In this document: positions 26,820-35,534 of the stretch, piece after piece
How positions within the stretch are numbered: position 1 is the stretch's first letter
How the letters are laid out: every line of letters starts with the position of its first letter
Source of the DNA: BOG-908 sp963692875
Lineage (GTDB): Bacteria > Pseudomonadota > Alphaproteobacteria > Acetobacterales > Acetobacteraceae
Assembly: GCA_965198755.1 (NCBI GenBank)
Contig: OZ240673.1
Location: 62,001 to 126,000, forward strand
Direction of reading: 5' to 3'
Length of the DNA: 64,000 nt
Translations under genes and position numbers: made by a program
The notes under the pieces: generated by a model
Told to the model about the DNA's origin: nothing
Seen by the model: the letters and a program-made list of their open reading frames with translations, nothing else
Databases searched by the model: none

Positions 26820-26951
26820 AATGGTCAACAAAGCCCGAACGATCGATACCTGTGGTCGTGGCGGGAGGTGGGTCGGCGATATGACCAGCCCGTCAGGGCG
26901 CTGCGCCGCTTGGCGTAGGATTGACGATTGCGTGTCGGAGAGGGTCGTTAC
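26820..26951 (-). pseudogene. DUF3489-like gene fragment without start codon
   Basis: Reads TTLSDTQSSILRQAAQRPDGLVISPTHLPPRP, a close match to the intact small gene at 28975-29211, but the start codon position is GTA instead of ATG (near 26950). The upstream two-hairpin leader is kept: stems near 26971-26991 and 26997-27016. Dead copy of the same locus. Confidence 0.7.
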
Positions 26952-26970
26952 GCGCTCCTGGCCGAGCGCC

Positions 26971-27016
26971 CGACGACCGGGCGCTGCTACCAAGGCAAGT
27001 CCCGGATGGCCGGGAC
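26971..27016 (-). repeat. Two-hairpin leader, copy 1
   Basis: AGCGCCCG and CGGGCGCT arms near 26970-26991, and AGTCCCGG-ATGG-CCGGGACT near 26997-27016. The same two hairpins, with changed bases, precede the gene at 28975-29211. Apart from these, 26644-27175 holds no gene. Confidence 0.65.
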
Positions 27017-27175
27017 TACGGAATGCGCGTGAGGAGCTGTTGCTCAGTCGAGGCGGGAAGCCAAGCGCTGTTTTGATACGTTCAGTTCAACTCGGCAGAA
27101 GTCAGACCGGCGGTTTGGCACGGATAAGGGCGGCACAGACTTCCGGATCGCCGTCATTACAGCAGGAGTCAACAA

Positions 27176-28729
27176 ATGGGACTCTATCAGTGGGTTGGAC
27201 CGGGCACCGACATCGGCGACGGCAACAACTGGCGCGACGAGATCCACGGCACTACCGGGACCGAGCCGACCAACGGCGACGATGTCACCATGTACACCGC
27301 CGGGACGTTCAGCGGGCAGCTGGATGTCGACAGCATCAGCCTGCAGAGCCAGGGCACCGCGACGCTCTCCTATGTCGGCGCCTCCACCGACATCGCATCT
27401 GAAGGCACGACAGCGACGACCGTCACGGGGTTGGTGACGTTCAATCGTGCCGGCATCGACACCGCTGGCCTCGTCGTCGAATCCGACTCCACCTTGCGGT
27501 TCGTCGGCGGCGCCAGCTTCGACGGAGAGGGCACGGGCGACAACGACATCACCATCGGTTCGGAGTCGGGCACGGCCGCTGTGCTCGTGGATCATTCCAG
27601 CTTCTTTGCCCAGTTGAACGCGGGCACTTTCACGGTAGGCGACGGCGATTCCGGCGTCGGCTCGCTGACGGTGGAGAACGGCTCCGGCTTCCAGGTCGCC
27701 GCGGGACTGACTCTGATCGGCAACGATGACGGCGCCGGCGCGCAGGTTCTGGTGACCGGCGCCCTGACCGCGGCGCTGTTTGATGGGCGGGTCGAGATCG
27801 GCGGCGCGGGCAACGGATCGTTTACCGCGGCGGGGGGCGCCTATGCCTCGCTCGGGCTGCACGACAACGTGGCGGTGGGATCGCTGAATGGCACCGGCAC
27901 AATCACCGCGACCGGCCCGAACACACTGCTGTCGGTGGCCGGCAATCTGGAGTTCGGCGCCTATCAGGGTGTCAGCTCGGGAAGCGGCATCGTATCCCAG
28001 GGCGGCACGCTGGCGGTTGCGGGCGACATCCTGGTCTACGCCGGATCGATTTCGGTGAGCGGCGCCGGGTCGCTGTTGTCGGGCCGAGCCTTTTTACCAC
28101 AGGCCCCCGATCAGCTAAGCATCGCCGCAAACGGCACCGCTTCGTTCGTCGATGCGAGGGTGCAGTTGGGCAGCACGGTGCTGCTGGCGGGCGGCACGCT
28201 CGCGGTTCGCCGAGATTTGGAGATTACCGCGAAGATCAACGGCTATGGCGTGGTCAGCGCTGCCGCGATCGTGAATGATGGCACGCTGACGGCCAAGGGC
28301 GGCACGCTGCAGGTGATCGGCCCCGAAACGGGGGCCGGCATCGACGCGATCGCGAAGGGTGCGACGCTGGAGTTGGATGGCAGCGTGGCCGCGCAGGCCC
28401 GGATGGTGTTCCAGAGCGGCGCCAACACGCTGTCACTGAAGGACGCCGGCGCAATGGACGGGTTAATCAGCGGGTTCGGCACAGGAGAGAAAATCGACCT
28501 GCTCGGTGACGCCTCGAACGGTATGAGCTTCGCGCACGACATCCTAACGATTGACAACGGCAACACCGTGGAAGCCATGCTACGTTTCAGCGGCAGCTAC
28601 ACGGCGGCGAACTTCGGGCTGTCCTCGGATGGGCATGGAGGGTCGTTGGTGAGCTACGTGGCGGCGGGGGCAATCCGATCAGACCAGGCTCACGGCATAG
28701 ACGTCGGCCTGATGCCGCACGTGATGTAG
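27176..28729 (+). CDS. Large beta-repeat surface/adhesin-like protein
   Basis: 517 residues, very rich in Gly, Ala, Ser and Thr, with repeated short beta-helix-like units (LTVENGSGFQVAAGLTLIGN; GGTLAVAGDILVYAGS; NDGTLTAKGGTLQV). The C-terminal part (ISGFGTGEKIDLLGDASNG) resembles the ends of exported acetic-acid-bacterial surface proteins. There is no N-terminal signal peptide and no autotransporter barrel, so secretion by a type I system is possible. Start ATG 27176, with AGGAG 10 bp upstream. Flanked on both sides by the DUF3489-like repeat locus. Confidence 0.75.
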   Translation: MGLYQWVGPGTDIGDGNNWRDEIHGTTGTEPTNGDDVTMYTAGTFSGQLDVDSISLQSQGTATLSYVGASTDIASEGTTATTVTGLVTFNRAGIDTAGLVVESDSTLRFVGGASFDGEGTGDNDITIGSESGTAAVLVDHSSFFAQLNAGTFTVGDGDSGVGSLTVENGSGFQVAAGLTLIGNDDGAGAQVLVTGALTAALFDGRVEIGGAGNGSFTAAGGAYASLGLHDNVAVGSLNGTGTITATGPNTLLSVAGNLEFGAYQGVSSGSGIVSQGGTLAVAGDILVYAGSISVSGAGSLLSGRAFLPQAPDQLSIAANGTASFVDARVQLGSTVLLAGGTLAVRRDLEITAKINGYGVVSAAAIVNDGTLTAKGGTLQVIGPETGAGIDAIAKGATLELDGSVAAQARMVFQSGANTLSLKDAGAMDGLISGFGTGEKIDLLGDASNGMSFAHDILTIDNGNTVEAMLRFSGSYTAANFGLSSDGHGGSLVSYVAAGAIRSDQAHGIDVGLMPHVM

Positions 28730-28974
28730 TGCGTCACCGGCCGGAGCTGCAGCAAGTATAAATCTAATCCTAATAACCACAGTCATTTGAGATGGCATTC
28801 AGACTTTAGCTTACTGGAATCCGATGTTTGGTATCGTGCAATCTGACCGACAGCCGAGTTCTTATGGCAGGTCCTTCGGCAGAACGGTCCGAAACCAGCA
28901 GTTGCATTGATCGAGAGAACGAGATGGTCGCTGCACGATCCAGCAGTAGGGCAGGGAGTGAGTTTCGACCGACG

Positions 28975-29211
28975 TCAGTGACGGTGCGTCTCCGTCATAC
29001 CTGATGCGCGTGGGCGACCAACTCTAACTTCACCATCGAGCTTCCAGCTGCCGCTCGACGGTTCAGCTCGTGCCACCAAGCCCGTGTTCAGCAAGGCGCG
29101 GGCAATCAAAGCCAGTGGTTGCGGCGGAAGGTGCGCTGGCGATACGACCAGCTCGTCAGGGTGGTGCAAGGCTTGTCGAAGGATGGACGACTGCGTGTCG
29201 GAGAGGGTCAT
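28975..29211 (-). CDS. Small DUF3489-like protein
   Basis: 78 residues from ATG 29211 with AGGAGC 7 bp upstream: MTLSDTQSSILRQALHHPDELVVSP, then HLPPQPLALIARALLNTGLV, a helical, winged-helix-like pattern as in DUF3489 proteins, which begin in the same way. Possibly a small DNA-binding protein; function unknown. A truncated dead copy is at 26820-26951. Its 5' leader contains two hairpins. Confidence 0.55.
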   Translation of the reverse strand: MTLSDTQSSILRQALHHPDELVVSPAHLPPQPLALIARALLNTGLVARAEPSSGSWKLDGEVRVGRPRASGMTETHRH

Positions 29212-29226
29212 CGTGCGCTCCTGGCC

Positions 29227-29281
29227 GAACGCCCGACCATCGGGCGCTGCTACCAGGGCAAGTCCCGGATAGCCGGGACTG
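29227..29281 (-). promoter_or_regulatory. Two-hairpin leader, copy 2
   Basis: AGTCCCGG-ATAG-CCGGGACT near 29262-29281 and CGCCCGA-CCA-TCGGGCG near 29230-29246, 15-70 bases upstream of the small DUF3489-like gene. The same fold with base changes is at 26971-27016. Function unknown. Confidence 0.6.
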
Positions 29282-29289
29282 CGCTTTGC

Positions 29290-29786
29290 GCGTGAGGAGC
29301 TAATATAATGCTCTGTCAGCGGGGTAAGCCAAGGTATGTTTTGTGGCTGGTGTAGATGAATGTGTTGATGTGGCCGAGTCTGGCCGAAAGCGGACTGTCG
29401 GCTATGGAGTGGGAGATTGCGGGAAGCGGACATTCGCTGACGCTCGCTTATCGGCGGCTTTCGCCGGGAGACGCCAACGCGACGTTACCGAAGCTGGCCG
29501 GTACTGGATTGGCGAGTTTCAGTCGGCTAAAAACGAGGAGCCGCCACTCGCTGTTGCCGGCCGCTACCGACCAAGTTGGTCGCTCAAGGAGCCGAGCGCG
29601 TTGCCTTAAAGCGGATGCTTGTCGTGCCGAAGGGCTGACGCATAAGCGAAATATCTCGGCCGTTAGTCGGCCCGGTCGGCGCCTTTAAGGCGGACGCATA
29701 GAAATGGCGCGCTCATTCGGATGAGGCCCCTAGAACGTGCGGGGCAGTTGGCCAAGGCAGCGCTGGCCGCCTACCCCGCAGAGGCG
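29290..29786. other. Intergenic, no gene recognised
   Basis: Contains short GGCCGA/GCGGAC-rich runs (for example near 29371-29400) like those at 13320-13390, but no convincing gene. Confidence 0.4.
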
Positions 29787-30404
29787 TTATGCCGCCTTCG
29801 ATAGCTCTTCCGCCGCAATCGAGGCCTGGACGGCGACACGGACGGCGACGCGCCGGCTGAACTCGCCGAGGTGCGGCCATCGGGCGAGGTCCACGCCAAG
29901 CTTCGGCGCCCAACTCAGCACCACGAATAGGTAGGCGTCGGCGACGGTGAAGTCCGGGCCCGTAAGGTGCGAGCGCCCATCGGCGAGTGCCTTCTCGACT
30001 ACGTCGAGCTTGCGGCCGAGGTTCGCGACCGCCGCTTGCCGTGCCTCGGGCGCGAGCGCCGGGTTGAACAGCGGCCCGAACGCCTTGTGCAACTCGGCCG
30101 AAATGAAGTTCAGGTGCCCGTTGAGCCGCGCACGCTCCACCGTGCCCGCGATGGGTGCGAGCATACCCGGCGCGTGCTTGTCCGCCAGATACTGGACGAT
30201 GGCTGCGCCCTCGGTCAGGACTTCGCCGTCGTCAAGCTGCAGCGCGGGGACGTAGCCCTTCGGGTTGATGGCCGTGAAGTCCGCGCCGGACTCGGTTTTT
30301 TTGGTCGTGAGGTCAACGGCCTCGATCGTGAAGGGGAGGCCGAGTTCGTGCAGCACGATGTGGGGCGAGAGCGAGCAGGCGCCGGGGGCGTAGAACAGCT
30401 TCAT
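29787..30404 (-). CDS. gstA: Glutathione S-transferase
   Basis: 205 residues. Thioredoxin-like N-terminal domain with MKLFYAPGACSLSPHIVLHE (Cys/Ser of the beta-class GST active site) and the cis-Pro motif NPKGYVPALQLDDGEVLTEGAAI, then an all-helical C-terminal domain with TVADAYLFV. It conjugates glutathione to electrophiles in the cytoplasm. Divergent from an HxlR regulator, which probably controls it. Confidence 0.95.
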   Translation of the reverse strand: MKLFYAPGACSLSPHIVLHELGLPFTIEAVDLTTKKTESGADFTAINPKGYVPALQLDDGEVLTEGAAIVQYLADKHAPGMLAPIAGTVERARLNGHLNFISAELHKAFGPLFNPALAPEARQAAVANLGRKLDVVEKALADGRSHLTGPDFTVADAYLFVVLSWAPKLGVDLARWPHLGEFSRRVAVRVAVQASIAAEELSKAA

Positions 30405-30538
30405 GGAGTGTCTCCGGTTGCGAAGGCCCAGAGATAGGAGGTCCTATTACTATCGGTAACCGGGTAACTTGGAGTGACTAACGCTTTCTGGTATCCCCAG
30501 CGAAACCAGGTTGCAGCTCCCGTGCATAGGTAAGTGAA
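30405..30538. promoter_or_regulatory. gstA / HxlR divergent promoter region
   Basis: 134 bp between divergent genes. GGTAAC occurs twice in direct repeat, 30455-30460 and 30463-30468, next to CTATTACTATC. Likely HxlR binding region; no site can be proven. Confidence 0.4.
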
Positions 30539-30922
30539 GTGGCTTTGAAGCTAAGGAAAAGAGTCCCGCCACCTCCGGGCTGCCCAATGTCGGCCTGCAT
30601 GAGCTTATTAGGAGGCGTGTGGACCCCGGAAATCATCTGGAACCTGAGTGACGGGCAGCGCCGCTTCTCCGAGCTGCGCCGCGCGATGCCGGTGATCTCG
30701 GCCAAAGTGCTTAGCGCGCGGCTGAAGGACCTTGAGAAGCGCGGCGTCCTTTCCCGCGCCGTATTGGCGACTACTCCGCCGAGCGTGGAATACGCCCTGA
30801 CCGACCTTGGCGGGGAGCTCGTCCCGGCCATACGGGCCATCGTCGAGGTCGGCTCGAAGCTGAATCATCGGACGATGGAGGAAGCAAGGAGCTGCGGAGA
30901 TTCCGAAAGACAAGCTGCTTAG
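30539..30922 (+). CDS. HxlR-family transcriptional regulator
   Basis: 127 residues with the HxlR winged helix: C-P-M...LLGGVWTPEIIWNLSDGQRRFSELRRAMPVISAKVLSARLKDLEKRGVLSR, and YALTDLGGELVPAI. The Cys residues near the N-terminus (CPMSAC) could serve redox or electrophile sensing, which would fit control of the adjoining glutathione transferase. Start GTG 30539; the Shine-Dalgarno site is weak. Confidence 0.9.
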   Translation: MALKLRKRVPPPPGCPMSACMSLLGGVWTPEIIWNLSDGQRRFSELRRAMPVISAKVLSARLKDLEKRGVLSRAVLATTPPSVEYALTDLGGELVPAIRAIVEVGSKLNHRTMEEARSCGDSERQAA

Positions 30923-31090
30923 GGGCGGTCTGGGAACGTCAGCTATCTCAACAGCCCGTCCTGAAGCGGATGGACCGCCCACCACCTGCCTTGGTCGTTC
31001 GCCAGGCCGGCGGCAATGTCGGCTTCCGGGCTGCGGCGCTCGTGCCCAAAGTGACCATCATTGGCGAGAAGCCGCCGTTTGCCAAAGAAG

Positions 31091-31257
31091 GTTGGATCCC
31101 GGTTGCTATCGCTGCTCCAGTTCTATCAAACCATCGCTTTCTCAGCGCAATGGTCCTCCCTGCCGGGTGCCGATCGCAGTCAGGTCAGTGCCGCCGAGGC
31201 CAAAGCGCAATACGGCCGTTACCTCACATCTTTCGCCGCCATGCAGCCGAGTTCGTA
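31091..31257 (+). pseudogene. 3' end of a gene cut by IS66
   Basis: A frame reading LLSLLQFYQTIAFSAQWSSL...AEAKAQYGRYLTSFAAMQPSS runs into the IS66 end. Removing the IS and one target copy restores a stop that overlaps an ATG (ATGA) on the other side. The 5' part of the gene is not recognisable, so it was probably already decayed. Not identified. Confidence 0.4.
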
Positions 31258-31313
31258 AGCATTGCGGCGGCGCCACCCTGCATTTTTCTTGACGAGGCGG
31301 CGTTGTCTTGGCG

Positions 31314-31643
31314 CTAGGCGGGCTGTCGGCGCAGGCGTTTCACTCGGTGTTTTTGATGGATGGTGATCTCGCGGGCCAGAGGCAGGCGCGGGTCGAATCG
31401 CAGATGGGTAATGGAGACGAAGGCCTCCTTTTCCACGTCACGGCCGAGATCCAGCTTGCAGAGGATACCGCCCTCATCGCCCATGTAATACAGCAGGGTG
31501 ATTATAGCGGCCGCTGGGATGGATGATGCGGCATTCTGGCCGCGCAGCGAGACTTGCAGTTCCGGGGTCAGGCGTGCCGTGATGGGAAGTGCGGCTTCCA
31601 GCTTTGCCATCAGGTCCGCCGTGGTGATCGGGTGGTCGATCAC
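31314..31643 (-). CDS. IS66 fourth ORF, coupled to tnpC
   Basis: 109 residues from GTG 31643, whose GTGA overlaps the tnpC stop. It begins MIDHPITTADLMAKLEAALP and has no recognised domain. It lies inside the inverted repeats, so it is part of the element. Possible roles are transposition control or a passenger; unknown. Confidence 0.6.
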   Translation of the reverse strand: MIDHPITTADLMAKLEAALPITARLTPELQVSLRGQNAASSIPAAAIITLLYYMGDEGGILCKLDLGRDVEKEAFVSITHLRFDPRLPLAREITIHQKHRVKRLRRQPA

Positions 31644-33241
31644 GCGGCCATCGCCCGCATCATCACGCGCATATCCAGGGCCGAATCCGGTTGCCAATTC
31701 CAAGGCAGTAGCGTGTGCAATTCATGAGACCTGGTGCGCCCGGATACGACGCGCTCCAGCGCGTCGGTCAGGTAGGCCATCGGCTCCACATCGTTCAACT
31801 TCGCCGTGGTGATCAGGGTCATCGCCATTGCCCAATGCCGCGCACCGCCGTCCGAACCTGCAAATAGCGCATTCTTGCGTCCGAGTGCCACAGGCCGGAT
31901 CGCCCGTTCGACCGCATTGGTGTCCAGCTCGACACGGCCATCGTTGAGGAACACCACCAGACCCGGCCAATGACGGATCGCATACCGCATCGCTTCAGCC
32001 AGACCGGATGCGCCGGAGACCCGCGCGAGGTTGGCCTGCAGCCACGCGTGCAGGGCTTCCACGATCGGCCGACTTCGAGCTTGGCGCACCTGACGCCTGT
32101 GTTCGGCAGGCTGGCCGCGTATGTCATCTTCGATGGCGTAGAGCGAGCGTATCTGCGCCAGCACCTCGGCCGCCAGCTGAGAGCCGGTCGCCTGATGGAA
32201 CTCGTAGAATTCGCGCCGCGCATGCGCCCAGCAGAACGCGAGGCACACCGATCCATCCGCGCGGTCACCAGCTAGCCGCTTGAACCCGGCATATCCATCG
32301 ACCTGCAGCACGCCACTGAACTTTGCCAGATGGGCTGCTGGCCGAGCGCCTTTGCGGTCCTCCTCGTAGACGTAAGCCGCGCCCGGGCGCCCAGCGCCGC
32401 ACCAGGGACGGTCATCGACCGCGTAGCACCACAGCCGGCCCGTCTTGGTTCGGCCGCGGCCAGCGTCGAGCACCGGCAGCCTGGTGTCGTCGGCGAACAC
32501 CTTGCCCGACGAGAGCACCGTACTGACCACCAGGTCGTAGAGCGGCGCCAGCCACCAGCAGGCGCGGCCCACCCAGTTGCTCAGCGTGGAACGGTCCAGC
32601 GTGACGCCCTGACGCGCCAGCATCTGCGATTGCCGATACAGCGGCAACGAGTCACAGAACTTGCTGACCAGCACATGCGCGATGAGTGCCTCGGTCGCCA
32701 TGCCGCCGTCGATCGGCCGCTCAGGCGCCGGGGCCACCACCACGGCGCCTTCGCAGGACCGGCAGGCATAGCGCGGGCGCCGCGTGACGCGCACCCGCAG
32801 CTGCGCGGGCACGATGTCGAGCTGCTCGGTGCGCAGATCGCCGATGCTGTGCATCGCACCGCCACAGCAGGGGCACGCGGCCTGGTCGGTGTCGATCACC
32901 ACCTCGGTGCGCGGCAGATGGGCGGGCAGCGCTCCATGATTGCGCATGGGGCGGGACTGGCGAACACGGTGCGGATCCGCGGCCCCACCCGCATCCTGGG
33001 CGGCATCCTGCCCTGCTTGGTTCTCGGCAACCGTCTGCTCCAGATCCTCCAGGCCGAACTGCAATTGGTCAGCGGTGAGTTGCTCGGACCGGCGGCCAAA
33101 CTGGTGGCGCGTCAGGCGCTGGATCAGCAGGCGAAGTTTGTCGTTCTCGGCGTGCAGTTCGCCTTGCTGGTGCAGCATCGTGCGCAGCATCTGCTGCAGC
33201 ACGCCCGGGTCGTCCGGCAGGGTGTCAGGGTCGATCTGCAT
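31640..33241 (-). CDS. tnpC: IS66 transposase TnpC
   Basis: 533 residues with the full IS66 layout: N-terminal leucine-zipper-like and TnpC homeodomain part (LRLLIQRLTRHQFGRRSEQL), zinc-binding segment CPCCGGAMHSIGD and CRSCEG, the DDE domain (ADDTRLPVLD; LQVDGYAGFKRL; CWAHARREFYE) and the C-terminal WPGLVVFLNDGRVELDTNAVERAIRP. Intact. Confidence 0.95.
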   Translation of the reverse strand: MQIDPDTLPDDPGVLQQMLRTMLHQQGELHAENDKLRLLIQRLTRHQFGRRSEQLTADQLQFGLEDLEQTVAENQAGQDAAQDAGGAADPHRVRQSRPMRNHGALPAHLPRTEVVIDTDQAACPCCGGAMHSIGDLRTEQLDIVPAQLRVRVTRRPRYACRSCEGAVVVAPAPERPIDGGMATEALIAHVLVSKFCDSLPLYRQSQMLARQGVTLDRSTLSNWVGRACWWLAPLYDLVVSTVLSSGKVFADDTRLPVLDAGRGRTKTGRLWCYAVDDRPWCGAGRPGAAYVYEEDRKGARPAAHLAKFSGVLQVDGYAGFKRLAGDRADGSVCLAFCWAHARREFYEFHQATGSQLAAEVLAQIRSLYAIEDDIRGQPAEHRRQVRQARSRPIVEALHAWLQANLARVSGASGLAEAMRYAIRHWPGLVVFLNDGRVELDTNAVERAIRPVALGRKNALFAGSDGGARHWAMAMTLITTAKLNDVEPMAYLTDALERVVSGRTRSHELHTLLPWNWQPDSALDMRVMMRAMAA

Positions 33242-33304
33242 CGTGCCATGATGGACAATGCGTCCGCGCCGTTGCCAGGTTTTTTGGGCAGCGAACGGCG
33301 ATTT

Positions 33305-33655
33305 TTACCCGGCGAGCTCCGGCCGGCGCGGACGTGCCGGCGCCCGCCACTCACACCCGTCCAGCAGGGCGGCCAGCTGCGCCGATGTCAGCGCAATCCG
33401 GCCTGTTGTGCTGGCCGAGGGCCACGCGAACTGGCCTTGCTCCAGCCGCTTGGTCAGCATGCACAGACCGACCCCGTCATGCCAAATCAGCTTGATCAAT
33501 CCAGCGCGACGGCCGCGGAAGGCAAACACCGCGCCGCTGAACGGGTCCTCGGCCAGGGTTTGCTGCACCAGCATCGCGAGGCCGGTCATACCCTTGCGCA
33601 TGTCCGTGACGCCGCACGCCAGATATACCCGCAGGCCGGACGCCAGCGCGATCAT
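33305..33655 (-). CDS. tnpB: IS66 accessory protein TnpB
   Basis: 116 residues: RVYLACGVTDMRKGMTGLAMLVQQTL, VFAFRGRRAGLIKLIWHDGVGLCMLTKRLEQGQF. Typical IS66 Orf2. Its ATG overlaps the tnpA stop (ATGA). Confidence 0.95.
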   Translation of the reverse strand: MIALASGLRVYLACGVTDMRKGMTGLAMLVQQTLAEDPFSGAVFAFRGRRAGLIKLIWHDGVGLCMLTKRLEQGQFAWPSASTTGRIALTSAQLAALLDGCEWRAPARPRRPELAG

Positions 33656-34079
33656 CTGCCGTCCAGAGCGCCCAGCACGCGGCGCAACGCGCCGGCATCG
33701 ACATGCGCATCCAGGCGCACCACCACGCCGCCGGGCAGCACCAGCTCGATCAAGCCATCAGGACGCGCCAAGGCGGGAAGCCGCGGCGCCGGCGTCTCGA
33801 CCGCCGGTATGGGATCGCCGTCCGATGGTCCTGACGGTAATTGTGCCACCACTTCGGCAAACCGCGGTGTCGAGCGTGTCACCATTGCGGTCTGCACAGT
33901 GAGCAACTCGCGGCGCCACGTGTAGAGCTGGCCGGAACTGATCCCGTGCTTGCGCGCAACCTCCGTCGGCGTCAGCCCAGGCCCAAGGCTCTCAGCGACG
34001 ATGTCCTGCTTCTGCTCCAGGCTCCACCGCCGGCGCCCATTGCGCGTACGATCTCGACCCGATTGGCACGACCGCTCAT
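33652..34079 (-). pseudogene. tnpA: IS66 tnpA with N-terminal frameshift
   Basis: From the ATG at 34079 the frame reads MSGRANRVEIVRA and then goes out of phase; the next frame carries the conserved RRRWSLEQKQDIVAESLGPG and VARKHGISSGQLYTWRRELL helix-turn-helix to the stop at 33652. The in-phase frame has no ATG, GTG or TTG before an upstream TAG. A frameshift near 34040 is therefore likely, and the element may not transpose by itself. Confidence 0.7.
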
Positions 34080-34206
34080 ACGACTACTCGTACGAGCGCT
34101 TCCATCGATGTCGGCAGAAAATAGCGCATCGTCCATTGCAGACTTGGATCATAACAACCAAGCGAGCCGCCATGTGCCGCCGCCGCATCGCTTACCCGAG
34201 TTCGAG

Positions 34207-34435
34207 ATGAGCGGTCAGCTGATACTTGCCGGGCTCGGCCTGCTAATCGCCACGCCGGCCGGTGCGGCGGACCCGCCCCACACGACTTCGTCTGAGCTGG
34301 CTTGTGGCCCGGCTCGGCTTCGCGCGCAGACTACCTGTGGGCTATGCCCCTCAGGACACACGCTACGACGCGCTGTCCAAGCGCCTTGGCATTCCGGAGG
34401 ACGGCGTTCGGCTGCAAGATGCCTTAGGCGATTGA
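34207..34435 (+). pseudogene. Signal-peptide protein remnant right of IS66
   Basis: ATG 34207 opens MSGQLILAGLGLLIATPAGAADPPH, a signal peptide. After a frameshift near 34295, another frame reads WLVARLGFARRLPVGYAPQDTRYDALSKRLGIPEDGVRLQDALGD and stops at 34433-34435. Both parts look like pieces of a decayed gene. Not identified. Confidence 0.4.
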
Positions 34436-34627
34436 GCCGAAGCCAAGACCTCCTGGCGCTCCCTTTCGCAATACCGATTGGCTTGGTTGTCGATGCTGCT
34501 CAGGCCGGATTAGTGGGCGGTCTGGACGATAGCCGAGCTTGGTTGGACATGTCGCCGGCGGCAGACCGCTGTGCCACGGCCGCACGAGCCGGTAGAGCGA
34601 CCAACCTCCTCATCAATGCGCAAATTT

Positions 34628-35329
34628 TCAATGCGCGTCGAGACCATCTTTTCGACGTATGACACGGACCGGGTCCATGAATTCTGCCGTGCCGGTCTGG
34701 TCACGATAGGGCAGGCCCATATCGCGGGCCACAACGTCAGCTCTTGGGACCACGTTGCTGGACGCCAAGAACTTGCGCGTTCGACTGCTGGACGGACCAG
34801 TGAAATGGCCCCCCTGCCAGCGCCATCGCTCGACGACATACGGATGGGCGCTCGCTTCGGCCTCACCGGTCGGATCTGCACTCCAGGTTACGATGCCGTC
34901 GCCTTGGCCGGAACCAAGCGGTCCCAAATAAAAGCCATCCTTTCCGGTGTGGCCGATCTCCGGAAGCATTTTGTGCATCTGGCCTTGGCGTAGAGAATAA
35001 AATCGGTGAACATATCCGGTGCCATCGCCATAGACCTGCATCGTGATGAACTCCAGCAGGTCTGTTGTCCCAAGCTTACGCTTTTCAAAGCGTGACTCCA
35101 GACCAACAACCTGCTCGGACCAAATTCGCCTGCAGCGAGAGTTTAGCACCAGGATCTGTGATCTATCATCGCCTCCCTCATTGCCGTCGAGTTCAGGTAA
35201 AGAAAGCGCCGCGACCGTCAGCATTTGACCTCCCAAACGCATCCGCGCCGATTGGTCGATGACGCCTATCCGCGGCAAGGCACAGGCAAGGCAATCTGGT
35301 GAGACAGCCACCATCAGCACCAAGAGCAT
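34628..35329 (-). CDS. Hypothetical secreted protein
   Basis: 233 residues from ATG 35329, chosen because a signal peptide follows (MLLVLMVAVSPDCLACALP); the frame is open further upstream with poor coding character. The body has RRIWSEQVVGLESRFEKRKLGT...QVYGDGTGYVHRFYSL and YVVERWRWQGGHFTGP. No family recognised and no clear ribosome binding site. Confidence 0.5.
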   Translation of the reverse strand: MLLVLMVAVSPDCLACALPRIGVIDQSARMRLGGQMLTVAALSLPELDGNEGGDDRSQILVLNSRCRRIWSEQVVGLESRFEKRKLGTTDLLEFITMQVYGDGTGYVHRFYSLRQGQMHKMLPEIGHTGKDGFYLGPLGSGQGDGIVTWSADPTGEAEASAHPYVVERWRWQGGHFTGPSSSRTRKFLASSNVVPRADVVARDMGLPYRDQTGTAEFMDPVRVIRRKDGLDAH

Positions 35330-35534
35330 AGCCACTTGGGACCAGAAGCCAGGCTGCGCGAAGCGCCCGCAGTCGCTCGATCGGCTGATCGTCGAGTTGC
35401 GACAGCGTCGACTCCATCCAAGCTCTGATCCCACTGTCTCTAGAGTCCCAATTAGCAGGAGTTTGCAGCTTCCCGGGCGCCACTGGGCACAAGTTCTTAT
35501 TACGTTAGAACGGCCGCAAGATCGGGGGACGAAG

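Larger units (their letters stand above)
31255..34195. mobile_element. Complete IS66-family insertion sequence with target duplication
   Basis: 2941 bp. Terminal inverted repeats start GTAAGC at both ends (left GTAAGCATTGCGGCGGCGCC; right, on the other strand, GTAAGCGATGCGGCGGCGGC). It is flanked by an 8-bp direct repeat CCGAGTTC at 31247-31254 and 34196-34203, the size expected for IS66. Genes tnpA, tnpB, tnpC and a fourth ORF lie on the minus strand. tnpA appears frameshifted. Confidence 0.93.

Noticed and set aside
32330..33925. 531-codon plus-strand frame across IS66
   Set aside because: Antisense to tnpC and tnpB.
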